A DNA stretch of 64,000 nucleotides from JAWLHK01 sp041690355 [NCBI: bacterium] (GCA_041690355.1 JAWLHK010000002.1:1-64000); one strand, 5' to 3'. Shown: positions 35,611 to 42,527, numbered from the stretch's first letter. The notes: generated from the sequence alone by a model not told the origin. Program-made: numbers and translations.

Positions 35611-35867
35611 CAGCGCTTCGCGCGGCGCCGCGCCTCCTTGCGCACCGCCTCCTCCATCGCTTCGATCGTCATGGCGGTCCCTTGATATCCGGTGCACCCG
35701 AGTACGTCGCTTACACTGACGTCCGCAGGCGGCACGATCGGCTTCAAGAGCAGCCCCTCGGGGCGATCTTCGATTTCGAACTCGGTTCCGGTGCGCCACC
35801 GATGCGCCTCCCGCACGGGGCGGGGAATCACGATCTGGCCCTTGGTCGAAAGCTTGGTCCGTGGCAT
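35610..35867 (-). CDS. vapB: AbrB-type antitoxin (pair 1)
   Basis: 85 residues. The N-terminal SpoVT-AbrB domain is TKLSTKGQIVIPRPVREAHRW...TEFEIED, a swapped-hairpin DNA-binding fold. The C-terminal tail (EAMEEAVRKEARRRAKR) would wrap the toxin. It neutralises the PIN toxin encoded immediately downstream and represses the operon. A TACAAT hexamer ends six bases upstream of the ATG, implying a leaderless transcript. Two direct GTAAGACG boxes sit over this promoter. Confidence 0.9.
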   Translation of the reverse strand: MPRTKLSTKGQIVIPRPVREAHRWRTGTEFEIEDRPEGLLLKPIVPPADVSVSDVLGCTGYQGTAMTIEAMEEAVRKEARRRAKR

Positions 35868-35873
35868 TCCGTT

Positions 35874-35896
35874 ATTGTAAGACGAGAGGTAAGACG
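35874..35896 (-). promoter_or_regulatory. Promoter and direct-repeat operator of vapBC pair 1
   Basis: On the minus strand TACAAT (35874-35879) lies six bases before the ATG. GTAAGACG occurs at 35877-35884 and again at 35889-35896, a 12-bp period that would place two sites on one face of the helix. Autoregulation by the AbrB-type antitoxin is inferred. Confidence 0.5.
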
Positions 35897-35932
35897 GCGC
35901 AAGCGCCCCGCGATGGGCACCGGATGTGACCT

Positions 35933-35979
35933 GGTCCTTGCCGATTCCCCCACTCTCCCACTCCCCCGCTCCCCCCCTC
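35933..35979 (+). repeat. 47-bp direct repeat, copy 2 (right of vapBC)
   Basis: Identical to 35122-35168 over all 47 bp, and similarity (CGGGAATC...TTTC) continues a little beyond. The copies are 811 bp apart, start to start. Confidence 0.9.
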
Positions 35980-36002
35980 CAAGGCGGGAATCTTTCGTTC
36001 CC

Positions 36003-36779
36003 CTACTTCACTTTCGTGTACTGGGGAAACTCCTCGGCCACTTCCTCGACGCGCCGCAGGTAGATCTTCTTCCAATGCGGCGAGCTGACCTTGAAGTCGC
36101 CGGCGCGCACGAACTCGATGTGCGTCCAGCCTTCGTCGTACCGTTCGTAATCAGCCAGCACCTTGGCGAGCGTGAGGCGATTGGCGGCGCGGCGCGGCTC
36201 GAGCTCCACGGCGCGCGCGAGGTGCTTCAGGGCCTTGTCCTTATCCCCTTTGCCGAGCGGCCATCCGGGAAGCTGGTAGTAGAGCAGCCCCAGGCTGCGG
36301 TCGGCGCCGCCATCGTCGATCTTCGGGTCCAGCTCGGCCGCTTTGTGGAAGGTATCGAGCAGATCGTTGACGAGAAAGATCGCCTTCATGCGATGGAAGT
36401 CGAGGTAGCAGAGTCCGATGGTCGCATAGTAGTACACGAGTTGCGGGTGCTTCGGATGTTTCTCGACCAGCCGCTTGGCCAGCGCATAGCCCTGGTCTGC
36501 GGCCCATTGCTGATCATCACGCCGGTCACGTTCGGTCAGCTCGTCATAGTAATTGAAGTACGCGCGCACGAGACGCCAGGCGACTTCGGGATCTTCGATG
36601 TCGTGGTGCTGATAGGCGTCGATCGCCTTGCGGATCCGTTCAGGTTCCCCCGACAATGCGGCGGCATCGATGGCGGCGAGCGACGGCGGGGCAGATGGCG
36701 CCGGTTGCTCTGCCTGCGCCGGTGCGGCAGTGACGAGAAACGCGCAGAGCGACAGCCATGCGAACGGGAAATGCCTCAT
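36003..36779 (-). CDS. Exported TPR-like protein
   Basis: 258 residues with a signal peptide (FAWLSLCAFLVTAAPAQA). The mature part is helical with TPR-like pairs: AWRLVRAYFNYYDEL, HPQLVYYYATIGLCYLDF, DDGGADRSLGLLYYQLPGWPLGKGDKDKALKHLARAVELEPRRAANRLTLAKVLADY (in segments). The W-P-L-G-K-G-D stretch between helices resembles TRAP-associated TatT-like proteins. Likely a periplasmic interaction scaffold. Its ATG overlaps the stop of the upstream SRPBCC gene (ATGA), so the two are translated together. Confidence 0.75.
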   Translation of the reverse strand: MRHFPFAWLSLCAFLVTAAPAQAEQPAPSAPPSLAAIDAAALSGEPERIRKAIDAYQHHDIEDPEVAWRLVRAYFNYYDELTERDRRDDQQWAADQGYALAKRLVEKHPKHPQLVYYYATIGLCYLDFHRMKAIFLVNDLLDTFHKAAELDPKIDDGGADRSLGLLYYQLPGWPLGKGDKDKALKHLARAVELEPRRAANRLTLAKVLADYERYDEGWTHIEFVRAGDFKVSSPHWKKIYLRRVEEVAEEFPQYTKVK

Positions 36780-37423
36780 TGCGACGCCTCGGTCTCCTGC
36801 GCCGGATCCTGTGCGGCTTCGGTCGGCGCTGTGGCCGCAACGGGGGCGACGGCAGGCACGGCGGCAGAAGCGACTTTGCCGACCCCTTCGGTTTTCACCT
36901 CGCTTACTCGCTTCAGCGCGGCGAGCCCTTTTTCGAAGTCTGCGCCGACCAGGGCATCCATGTCGAAGAAGAGTGAGAACGCCTTGCCGAAGAAGCTATT
37001 CCGGCCGGCCATCGACCAGACGATCCTGGTGTGACCGTCCTCCACGGGGCTGAGCGTGAACACGGTTTCGTTGCGCGCCTCCATCGGCTCGAGAAAGGCC
37101 AGGTCAATCGCGATGCGCTCCGGGTCCTTGCTTTCGATAATCTTCATGCTCCCCTTGCCGACCTTGTCGTTTCCCTCCCAGGAGTACTTCGCGCCGACCC
37201 CTTGGTGCGGGCCTTCATACGTGCGCTTCAGCTCCGGATCGAGCCCCTCCCAGGGAGACCACCCCTGCCAGGCCCGCAGGTCGTTGATGTGGCGGAAGAC
37301 GGCGTCGGGGGGTGCCTGGATGGTCGTCATGCGCACGATACGGAACGTGTCTGGCTGCAGGGCGACAACCGTCAGGAGAATGGCGATCAGCACGAGGGCG
37401 GCGACAGCGATCTTCTTCAGCAT
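36776..37423 (-). CDS. Membrane-anchored SRPBCC (START-like) protein
   Basis: 215 residues. An N-terminal hydrophobic helix (KKIAVAALVLIAILLTVVAL) is followed by an SRPBCC ligand-binding fold: TTIQAPPDAVFRHINDLRAWQGWSPWEGLDPELKRTYEG, GVGAKYSWEGNDKVGKGSM, IDLAFLEPMEARNETVFTL, TRIVWSMAGRNSF. This matches the polyketide_cyc2-like branch common as exported single-pass proteins. An Ala/Pro/Glu-rich tail ends the protein. ATG 37423 has GGAG upstream and a TATGCT -10 about 35 bp away. It is cotranscribed with the TPR gene through an ATGA overlap. Confidence 0.82.
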   Translation of the reverse strand: MLKKIAVAALVLIAILLTVVALQPDTFRIVRMTTIQAPPDAVFRHINDLRAWQGWSPWEGLDPELKRTYEGPHQGVGAKYSWEGNDKVGKGSMKIIESKDPERIAIDLAFLEPMEARNETVFTLSPVEDGHTRIVWSMAGRNSFFGKAFSLFFDMDALVGADFEKGLAALKRVSEVKTEGVGKVASAAVPAVAPVAATAPTEAAQDPAQETEASQ

Positions 37424-37486
37424 CCGAAGCTCCGGAAAAGAAAGCGGTAGCATACCACGCGAGGGCTTTAAGTGACGAGCGACGTG

Positions 37487-37685
37487 AATTTACGATTGAC
37501 GATTTACGATTGACGATTTGCCGGAACGTACCTCTGCTGGCGCTTGTACGCCCAATCGTCCCGAGCTGACGGGCTGGAACGGAAGCGAAAGCCGACAGCG
37601 AGGGAGCGCGCCTGGGTACCCTTGCGCCTGTCTCGCCGTCGCCGTTCGCCCTGCTGCCGTCCGTCGGCTCGACACGAACGGGAAA
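37487..37685 (+). repeat. Dispersed intergenic repeat, copy 1
   Basis: A tandem TTTACGATTGACGA tract is followed by a 170-bp segment sharing several long blocks with 54438-54628. They include GACAGCGAGGGAGCGCGCC, GCGCCTGTCTCGCCGTCG and GTCGGCTCGACACGAACGGG, in the same order and orientation. No coding gene is evident in it. The rest of this 290-bp gap (to 37715) ends with short CGACTGAAGACTGGCGACTG tandem sequence. Confidence 0.8.
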
Positions 37686-37715
37686 AGGACTGACGACTGA
37701 AGACTGGCGACTGCC

Positions 37716-39209
37716 TCAGAGCGTCTTCAGGTACTCCAGGACCGCCTTGCGCTCGTCATTCGTGAGGTGGTCGCCGAAGGTGTGCCCCGCGTTCGACTGG
37801 CTCCAGTAGGTCGTGTCGTAGATGTGCGGGCGCTCGGCTTCGGGCGCGTCCTTCTGCGCGTAGGTCACCGTCTGGAACGGCCAGCCGAGGGCGCGCTTGT
37901 CGTAGTTCGTGGAGTCGTAGTCCGCCCGCTTCCAGTACTTCGGCCGCTTCCTGCTGTTCAGCACCAGCTCGAGGGTCGGAACGGAACCGTTGTGGAAAAA
38001 GGGCGCGGTCGCCCAGATGCCGTCGAGCGGCGGGGGCATGTAGCCGGGGAAGGGGTCGGCGGGCTGCATCCGCGTAATCTGGCCGTAGAAGGAGTTGTTG
38101 TACCACTCCACCAGTTCGGGCGAATGGACCACCCCCGCTTCGGCGACGACCGGATCGGTGCCGATGATGTCGAGCGGTATCAGCAGGTTCGGGTACCAGT
38201 CGTCGGCCTCCTCGTCTCCGTAGGTTCCGTGGCAGCCGGCGCAGGTCTCGACGAAGACGCGGTGGCCGTCTTCCGCAAGATCCCCGTCGACCGGCCAGGG
38301 ATATTTCGGCGCGCGGATGGTCGAGATGTAGGCCTGGATATCCTGGAACATGGCGTCGACCTCGGCGGCGCGCTCCACGTCGTCGACGCAGACCGACGTG
38401 GCGAGGGCCATCGTGCCGCGATGGTCGCCGCGCGCCATGCCGTTGTAGAAGAGCGCGTTCTTCTTGTGCGCGCGCCACCACGGCGGCGGGTCGCTGGTCA
38501 CGACGGGATCGGGAATCTGGTTCCCCTGGTGATCGCGGACACTGATGGGGGTCACCAGCTCGTCGCTCCACGCGAGCGTCTCCCGGTCGTGGTGGGCCAT
38601 GAGCACGACGGCGAGCATCTCGGCCGGGTTCATGCCGATCGTGCGCATGGTCGTGAAGGGAGCGAGGGCGACGCCGCGCTGGGCCATCTTGCGCATGTTG
38701 GCCTTCTCGACTGCGGTCAGGCCGAGCGGGTCGAGAAAGGCGTCGGTGAGGGGGAGCTGGTCGACGTCGGCCGAATTCGTGAAGTTCGCCGTGCTGTTGC
38801 CCAGGCCGATGACCAGCTCGCCGTTGAACGAGCCGCCATGGCACATCAGGCAGTTGGCGTTGATGACCTGGGCGCCGTCGGGGCTCTCGAAGGAATTGAG
38901 AAAGTAGGGCAGATCTTCGTTGTAGCCCGTGCGCCCCGGAATGCGGGGGGCCTCGTCGTCGCCGCCGAAGGCCACGGCGATCTGCGACTGGGCGATGCCG
39001 AGATCCCAGAGCTTGTGCGGAATTCCGCACGTCATGTAGCTGCCGTTGAGCAGCAGCTCGCGGCCGCGCACCGGGTCGCCCTTCGCCTGGGCGGCGGTGG
39101 GGAGCACCTTGCCGTCGTTCCACGGGCCGACGGCCGGGATCTGGAGTTCGCTTTCGCACCCGGCGGCGAGTACCGCCAGACCGAGCCACAGTCCGATTCG
39201 AAGATTCAT
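37716..39209 (-). CDS. Diheme c-type cytochrome lipoprotein
   Basis: 497 residues with a lipobox (LGLAVLAAGC). Two heme c motifs are visible: CLMCHGG (about residue 120) and CAGCHGT (about 315), each followed by candidate Met ligands. The C-terminal domain (PPPLDGIWATAPFFHNGSVPTLELVLNSRKRP) is typical of cytochrome c peroxidase-like and large exported c-type cytochromes; FFHNGSVPTL is the usual signature near the second heme. Likely an outer-membrane- or periplasm-facing electron carrier or oxidase subunit. A strong RBS (GGAGGGG) precedes the ATG at 39209. An ACCGATCGGT palindrome lies 15 bp upstream. Confidence 0.88.
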   Translation of the reverse strand: MNLRIGLWLGLAVLAAGCESELQIPAVGPWNDGKVLPTAAQAKGDPVRGRELLLNGSYMTCGIPHKLWDLGIAQSQIAVAFGGDDEAPRIPGRTGYNEDLPYFLNSFESPDGAQVINANCLMCHGGSFNGELVIGLGNSTANFTNSADVDQLPLTDAFLDPLGLTAVEKANMRKMAQRGVALAPFTTMRTIGMNPAEMLAVVLMAHHDRETLAWSDELVTPISVRDHQGNQIPDPVVTSDPPPWWRAHKKNALFYNGMARGDHRGTMALATSVCVDDVERAAEVDAMFQDIQAYISTIRAPKYPWPVDGDLAEDGHRVFVETCAGCHGTYGDEEADDWYPNLLIPLDIIGTDPVVAEAGVVHSPELVEWYNNSFYGQITRMQPADPFPGYMPPPLDGIWATAPFFHNGSVPTLELVLNSRKRPKYWKRADYDSTNYDKRALGWPFQTVTYAQKDAPEAERPHIYDTTYWSQSNAGHTFGDHLTNDERKAVLEYLKTL

Positions 39210-39223
39210 CGACCCCTCCGCAA

Positions 39224-39243
39224 TGCCTACCGATCGGTTGGCA
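39224..39243. promoter_or_regulatory. TetR-type palindromic operator
   Basis: A 20-bp inverted repeat, TGCCtACCGATCGGTtGGCA, sits between the cytochrome RBS and the divergent smpB promoter. ACCGATCGGT-type palindromes are typical of TetR-family operators. No tetR gene is in the window, so the regulator would act from elsewhere. Confidence 0.5.
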
Positions 39244-39314
39244 GGCCCTCTCGTTGTACCGGAAACGGCCGGTCGGGGCAAGAGTGCGCGGTGGCGGTTC
39301 TGCGGCGCGATGCC

Positions 39315-39320
39315 TATAAT
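39315..39320 (+). promoter_or_regulatory. -10 element six bases before smpB
   Basis: A perfect TATAAT ends six bases before the smpB ATG (39327), the same geometry as at 32650. It implies a leaderless smpB transcript. Confidence 0.6.
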
Positions 39321-39326
39321 CAACGG

Positions 39327-39788
39327 ATGAGTGACGGCGACCGGGCCATTGCGATCAACCGCAAGGCGACCTTCAATTACGCGATCGAAGACACCTACGA
39401 GGCGGGGATGATCCTGACCGGCTCGGAGGTGAAGGCGCTGCGCGAGGGGCAGGCGAACATCGGCGACGCCTTCGCGCGCGTGGGGCCCGACGGCGTCTAC
39501 CTGATCAATCTTCATATTCCGCCCTACACCAAGACGGGCCAGTTCGACCAGCACGAGCCGACGCGCACCCGCAAGCTGCTGCTGCACGCGGGCGAAATCG
39601 AGAAGATGCGCGCGAAGACGCAGGAGAAGGGGCTCACCCTCGTGCCCATGCGCATGTACTGGAAGAACGGGTACGCCAAGGTGCTGCTCGGCCTCGGCAA
39701 GGGCAAGAAGATGCACGACAAGCGCGCCGACATCAAAAAGAAAGAGGTCGCGCGCGAGGTGGCAAGGGCGATAAGGCAGGGGCGATAG
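39327..39788 (+). CDS. smpB: SsrA-binding protein SmpB
   Basis: 153 residues, the normal family length. Conserved segments: IAINRKATFNYAIEDTYEAGMILTGSEVKALREGQANIGDAFARV, INLHIPPYTKTGQFDQHEPTRTRKLLLHAGEI, LTLVPMRMYWKNGYAKVLLGLGKGKKMHDKRADIKKKE (each in order). SmpB binds the tRNA-like domain of tmRNA and delivers it to stalled ribosomes for trans-translation. ssrA itself lies 1.6 kb downstream (41352-41702); the abi gene and its leader occupy the gap. Start at 39327 fits both the family N-terminus and the -10 position. Confidence 0.97.
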   Translation: MSDGDRAIAINRKATFNYAIEDTYEAGMILTGSEVKALREGQANIGDAFARVGPDGVYLINLHIPPYTKTGQFDQHEPTRTRKLLLHAGEIEKMRAKTQEKGLTLVPMRMYWKNGYAKVLLGLGKGKKMHDKRADIKKKEVAREVARAIRQGR

Positions 39789-39792
39789 CAGT

Positions 39793-39814
39793 CATCGGAC
39801 GCCGGACGTCGGAC
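39793..39814 (+). repeat. 22-bp inverted repeat, left copy
   Basis: CATCGGACGCCGGACGTCGG and two following bases match the reverse complement of 42582-42603 at 21 of 22 positions. It starts 4 bp after the smpB stop codon. Further degenerate GGACGTCGGA-like sequence extends to about 39870. Confidence 0.75.
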
Positions 39815-39937
39815 CCCCCATCCGCTTCGCTACGGGGGGCAAGGCGTCGGAGGTCGGTGAGGCAAGGGCTTCAAACAAGCGCGGATCTGGACGCCTGACC
39901 TGCCCTCTCCCCCGGGACAACGGCTGTCCGACCCTAC

Positions 39938-39946
39938 TGGTAGAAT
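39938..39946 (+). promoter_or_regulatory. Extended -10 promoter of the abi leader RNA
   Basis: TGGTAGAAT matches the extended -10 form TGnTATAAT with one change. It would start transcription near 39953, about 200 bp before the abi ATG. No good -35 is visible, which extended -10 promoters can lack. Confidence 0.55.
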
Positions 39947-39952
39947 CTCGCT

Positions 39953-40170
39953 TGTGGATGTTTTTACCGAGCTACAAAGTAGACACCCGCGCACGGTTGG
40001 GCAGGCGGCCAGGGTAGGGTGACATTCGGCACGCCGAACGCTTGCAAAACCGTATGCGGGGATGTAGGATGGACTACAACAAAACCTGCCAAGGCTATGC
40101 GCGAAAGCGTATCCTCAAAACGGTGGGTTCCTTTTTCTGGGGGCGCTGACGTTCATGCAGCGCCCCTTTT
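39953..40170 (+). ncRNA. Candidate structured leader RNA of abi (abiF-RNA-like)
   Basis: No ORF occupies this stretch, but it folds well. CTAC-AAA-GTAG hairpin (39972-39982). Long-range stem CCCGCgcACGGTT (39986-39998) with AACCGTatGCGGG (40048-40060). Inside it, hairpin TTCGG-CACG-CCGAA (40025-40038). GGCAGG (40000-40005) can pair with CCTGCC (40085-40090), forming a pseudoknot with the long stem. Hairpin TGTAG/CTACA (40063-40078). GAAA-capped stem ATGCGC/GCGTAT (40097-40112). A terminator-like hairpin closes the element across the abi start codon. Structured RNAs upstream of abiF genes have been reported by comparative genomics; identity with that class is inferred from position and style. 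Ends are approximate. Confidence 0.6.
40140..40170 (+). terminator. Terminator-like hairpin containing the abi start codon
   Basis: GGGGCGCTG (40140-40148) pairs perfectly with CAGCGCCCC (40158-40166), followed by TTTT (40167-40170). The loop 40149-40157 contains the ATG (40155-40157), so the 3' arm is abi codons 2-4. It could end a short RNA or hide the start codon. Confidence 0.65.
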
Positions 40171-41057
40171 CTAAACCCCCGACAACCTACGCCCAGCAGC
40201 TCGCCCTGTTGCGCGACCGAGGCATGCAGATCGACGACCAGGCCGAGGCCGAGTTCTATCTGCAGCACTTGAATTACTACCGCCTGGGCGCCTACTGGCT
40301 TCCCTTTGAGTCGAACCACACGGAGCATCGCTTTGTTGAGGGCACGCGTTTTCGCGATGTTTTGAACCTTTACTTGTTCGACCGGGAGCTGCGTCTGTTA
40401 ACGATGGACGCCGTGGAGCGGTTCGAGGTTTCTGTACGCAGTCAGTGGGCCTATCATCTTGCGCATCGTCATGGCCCCCACGCGCACTTGGATTCGTCGC
40501 TCGCGTATGACGTCGAACTCTGGGCCAAAAACCTTGCCAAGCTGACCAAAGAAGTCAAACGCTCGAAAGAAACATTCGTTCGCCATATGGTTCGCACGTA
40601 TTCCGAGCAGCTACCCCCCGTGTGGGCCGTCTGTGAAATCATGACGCTCGGTCTCCTCTCCCAGTGGTTCAACAGTCTTCGGCCGATGGGTACCCGCGAT
40701 GCGATTGCCGGTACCTATGGCATTGACCACAAAGTGCTGGAGTCCTGGCTGCATCACTTGACGACCGTCCGGAATATCTGCGCCCATCATGCGCGCCTGT
40801 GGAACCGGGAGTTTACCGTCATTCCGAAGTTGCCGCGCAAGCCGCAGGAACTCGCGGCGCAGTTCGTTCCCGGGTCGCGGCACATCTACAATACATTTGT
40901 GCTCCTTTCTCATTCGCTCGACATTGTCTCGCGTAACCACCACTGGCGCGGTCGCCTGGTCAATTTGATTGAGAAGCATCAGATTGATCCCGGGCATATG
41001 GGCTTCCCACCGGATTGGCAGGCAAGGCCACCCTGGAACACAGGGGTGGATTCGTAA
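40155..41057 (+). CDS. Abi_2 family (AbiD/AbiF) HEPN protein
   Basis: 300 residues. Abi_2 hallmarks are [73 protein letters not shown] and [18 protein letters not shown], seen in order. HEPN RNase motifs: R206-x4-H211 (RNICAH) is clear, and R95-x5-H101 is a second candidate. Related AbiD and AbiF proteins abort phage infection, presumably by RNA cleavage, and the fold is related to the ancestor proposed for Cas13 HEPN domains. The gene lies between smpB and ssrA. No RBS precedes the ATG, which sits in a hairpin loop, so expression probably depends on the leader RNA. Confidence 0.88.
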   Translation: MQRPFSKPPTTYAQQLALLRDRGMQIDDQAEAEFYLQHLNYYRLGAYWLPFESNHTEHRFVEGTRFRDVLNLYLFDRELRLLTMDAVERFEVSVRSQWAYHLAHRHGPHAHLDSSLAYDVELWAKNLAKLTKEVKRSKETFVRHMVRTYSEQLPPVWAVCEIMTLGLLSQWFNSLRPMGTRDAIAGTYGIDHKVLESWLHHLTTVRNICAHHARLWNREFTVIPKLPRKPQELAAQFVPGSRHIYNTFVLLSHSLDIVSRNHHWRGRLVNLIEKHQIDPGHMGFPPDWQARPPWNTGVDS

Positions 41058-41163
41058 CCCGCCGAGCCCGGAACCCTTCCACGGCCCCCCGACAGGCCCG
41101 GGGCGAACACTCACGCGATGGTCCTCTTCGGGGCGTAACTGATACAGAACGTTCTTGCCTGAT

Positions 41164-41190
41164 TGGCGCTCAGTGCTCGGCGCTTGGCGT
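41164..41190. repeat. Short GCGCCAAGCGCC-type tandem repeat
   Basis: Read on the minus strand this is GCGCCAAGCGCCGAGCACTGAGCGCC, matching similar tracts at 44051-44070 and 45388-45416. It is in the 294-bp gap between abi and ssrA, where no gene is seen. Confidence 0.55.
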
Positions 41191-41293
41191 GGTTGAATTG
41201 ATGTTGGGGGGGGTATCGAATGTTGGCTTGCAGGTGACGCGCAATACGGGAAATCACCGACCCCTTTCCCCTGCGGCGGGGGGCAGCGTCTGG

Positions 41294-41299
41294 TATACT
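41294..41299 (+). promoter_or_regulatory. -10 element of ssrA
   Basis: TATACT about 53 bp upstream of the mature tmRNA 5' end. The -35 region is poor. Initiation near 41306 would leave a 45-nt precursor leader for removal by RNase P. Confidence 0.45.
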
Positions 41300-41351
41300 G
41301 AATTTCATGGCTGAGGGAAACTTCAGCCGCACTCTTTCTCAAGTGAATCTG

Positions 41352-41702
41352 GGGGGCGACTGGTTTCGACGGGGATGTCGAAGCGTGGAGTCGCGTGTCG
41401 AGTTGCTGCCAGCTCGTTAAAACGGTAGAACACAATAATCGGCAACGATTACGACTACGCTCTGGCTGCTTAATTAAGCAACCACGGAAACGGTTGAACG
41501 CCCACGTCAATCGGTTCCGCTAATCAGTGGGCTGGCCTTTCGCGAACACCCGGTGCGCGAGGGGCGAGACAAAGGCCGGGTCCGTTCTCGGAGAATCCTG
41601 TCTATCGGAGTCCCTGAGAACCAGATCAAACGATAGACTACACACGTAGTGGCTTGCGTGTAGCTTCCTCGGACGTGGGTTCGATTCCCACCGCCTCCAC
41701 CA
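41352..41702 (+). ncRNA. ssrA: tmRNA (ssrA)
   Basis: The 5' acceptor strand GGGGGCG followed by the hallmark ACTGGTTTCGACGGGG pairs with CGCCTCC near the 3' end. The 3' end is followed by the discriminator A and an encoded CCA (41700-41702). The T arm is GTGGGTTCGATTCCCAC. The tag frame at 41441-41473 reads GNDYDYALAA and stop, with the conserved ALAA degron end. The upstream resume context AATAATC is close to AATAGTC of E. coli. The RNA rescues stalled ribosomes together with SmpB. Length 351 nt is typical. Confidence 0.97.
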
Positions 41703-41729
41703 TTTCAGATTCTTGCAGGTTCCAATTAC

Positions 41730-41761
41730 GCCCGTAAAGCTTCGGTTTTACGGGCTTTTTT
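41730..41761 (+). terminator. Intrinsic terminator of ssrA
   Basis: GCCCGTAAA (41730-41738) pairs with TTTACGGGC (41747-41755), followed by six T. It begins 27 bp after the mature 3' end. Confidence 0.92.
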
Positions 41762-41805
41762 GTCTGGAGGCCCAGCGCGGTTGACGTCGGCGGGATCGAT
41801 CCGGC

Positions 41806-42234
41806 TCACGCCGCCCCGACCACCTCGAACCCCTCTTTCTCGGCTGCCCGGCTGAGTCGAGCGTCGAGACAGACGAAGGGTAAAGCGCCCGGCTTTCCCT
41901 CAGAGGCAACCCATGCCGCCGCAAGCTGCATGGCATCGGCCGCACGTAGATCGTGTACACGAAGGAGCCGGATGGAGACGTCGCGTACGCTCTCCGTCGG
42001 CGTGATTTCATGCCAGGCATCTTGAAGGACATGAAGCCGGCGAAACGCCTCCCTGACGCTGCCCAGCTCAATGCTCCCTTCGCGCTCAAGGCGGGAGAGT
42101 GCAGACGCACATTCGATAGCGGTGCTCCACCAGGTAAGCATGCCCGCATCCGCCGCGAGAAGTTGCTGCATTGCCGCCGAGGAAGCTTCTGCCGCCAGCA
42201 GTGGGACCATCGCCGAACTGTCCCAGTACCTCAT
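41806..42234 (-). CDS. PIN-domain toxin (pair 2)
   Basis: 142 residues. PIN acidic residues: D5 (RYWDSSAMV), E41 (AIECASALSRLE), D100 (LRAADAMQLAAAW) and D124 (VCLDARLSRAA). The predicted activity is site-specific RNA cleavage, as for VapC toxins. The ATG overlaps the antitoxin stop by four bases (ATGA). The pair lies immediately downstream of ssrA, a common insertion site for mobile DNA. The ssrA terminator converges on it. Confidence 0.9.
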   Translation of the reverse strand: MRYWDSSAMVPLLAAEASSAAMQQLLAADAGMLTWWSTAIECASALSRLEREGSIELGSVREAFRRLHVLQDAWHEITPTESVRDVSIRLLRVHDLRAADAMQLAAAWVASEGKPGALPFVCLDARLSRAAEKEGFEVVGAA

Positions 42235-42527
42235 CGGCCCTCTTCCCGCTCGGTCAGGAGTGCGTTAAGCGCGCTTCGAGAACTCTGCGGGGGCGTCGAT
42301 TCGATGATTTCGCGGGGCAGGGAGCTGGTCTTTGCGCGCCGGACCAGGCCGTTACGTTCAAGGCGCTCGACAAGCCCCTCGGCTGCGCCCGCAGCACGGG
42401 CTTGCACCGGCATCAGTTGGGCCACCGGGATGTTCCGGTCCGTGACGATGACGGTTTCGCCGTTGCGGACGTGGTCGAGCAACTGGCTGAGACGATTCTT
42501 GGTCTCCGTGACCGATGCCTTTTTCAT
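42231..42527 (-). CDS. Phd/YefM-type antitoxin (pair 2)
   Basis: 98 residues. The N-terminal Phd/YefM domain is KKASVTETKNRLSQLLDHVRNGETVIVTDRNIPVAQLMPV, which binds operator DNA. The variable C-terminal part (LVERLERNGLVRRA...LNALLTEREEGR) is the likely toxin-binding tail. It pairs with the PIN toxin directly downstream through an ATGA overlap. TAGAAT (42534-42539, minus strand) ends six bases before the ATG, again a leaderless arrangement. The antitoxin class differs from pairs 1 and 3, so the three pairs are not simple duplicates. Confidence 0.88.
   Translation of the reverse strand: MKKASVTETKNRLSQLLDHVRNGETVIVTDRNIPVAQLMPVQARAAGAAEGLVERLERNGLVRRAKTSSLPREIIESTPPQSSRSALNALLTEREEGR

Noticed and set aside
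35118-35985. CRISPR-like interpretation of the 47-bp direct repeats
   Set aside because: Only two copies, 811 bp apart, with genes between; no spacer array and no cas genes.
37767-39326. N-terminal extension of the smpB frame by over 500 codons
   Set aside because: Runs antisense through the cytochrome gene; SmpB homology starts at 39327 and a -10 element lies just before it.
40155-41057. Cas13 effector
   Set aside because: At 300 residues it is far too short, has Abi_2 family motifs throughout and no CRISPR array nearby.
41702-41730. attL-type duplication of the ssrA 3' end
   Set aside because: I looked for a second copy of the CGATTCCCACCGCCTCCACC end downstream and saw none before 46 kb; no integrase gene is present.
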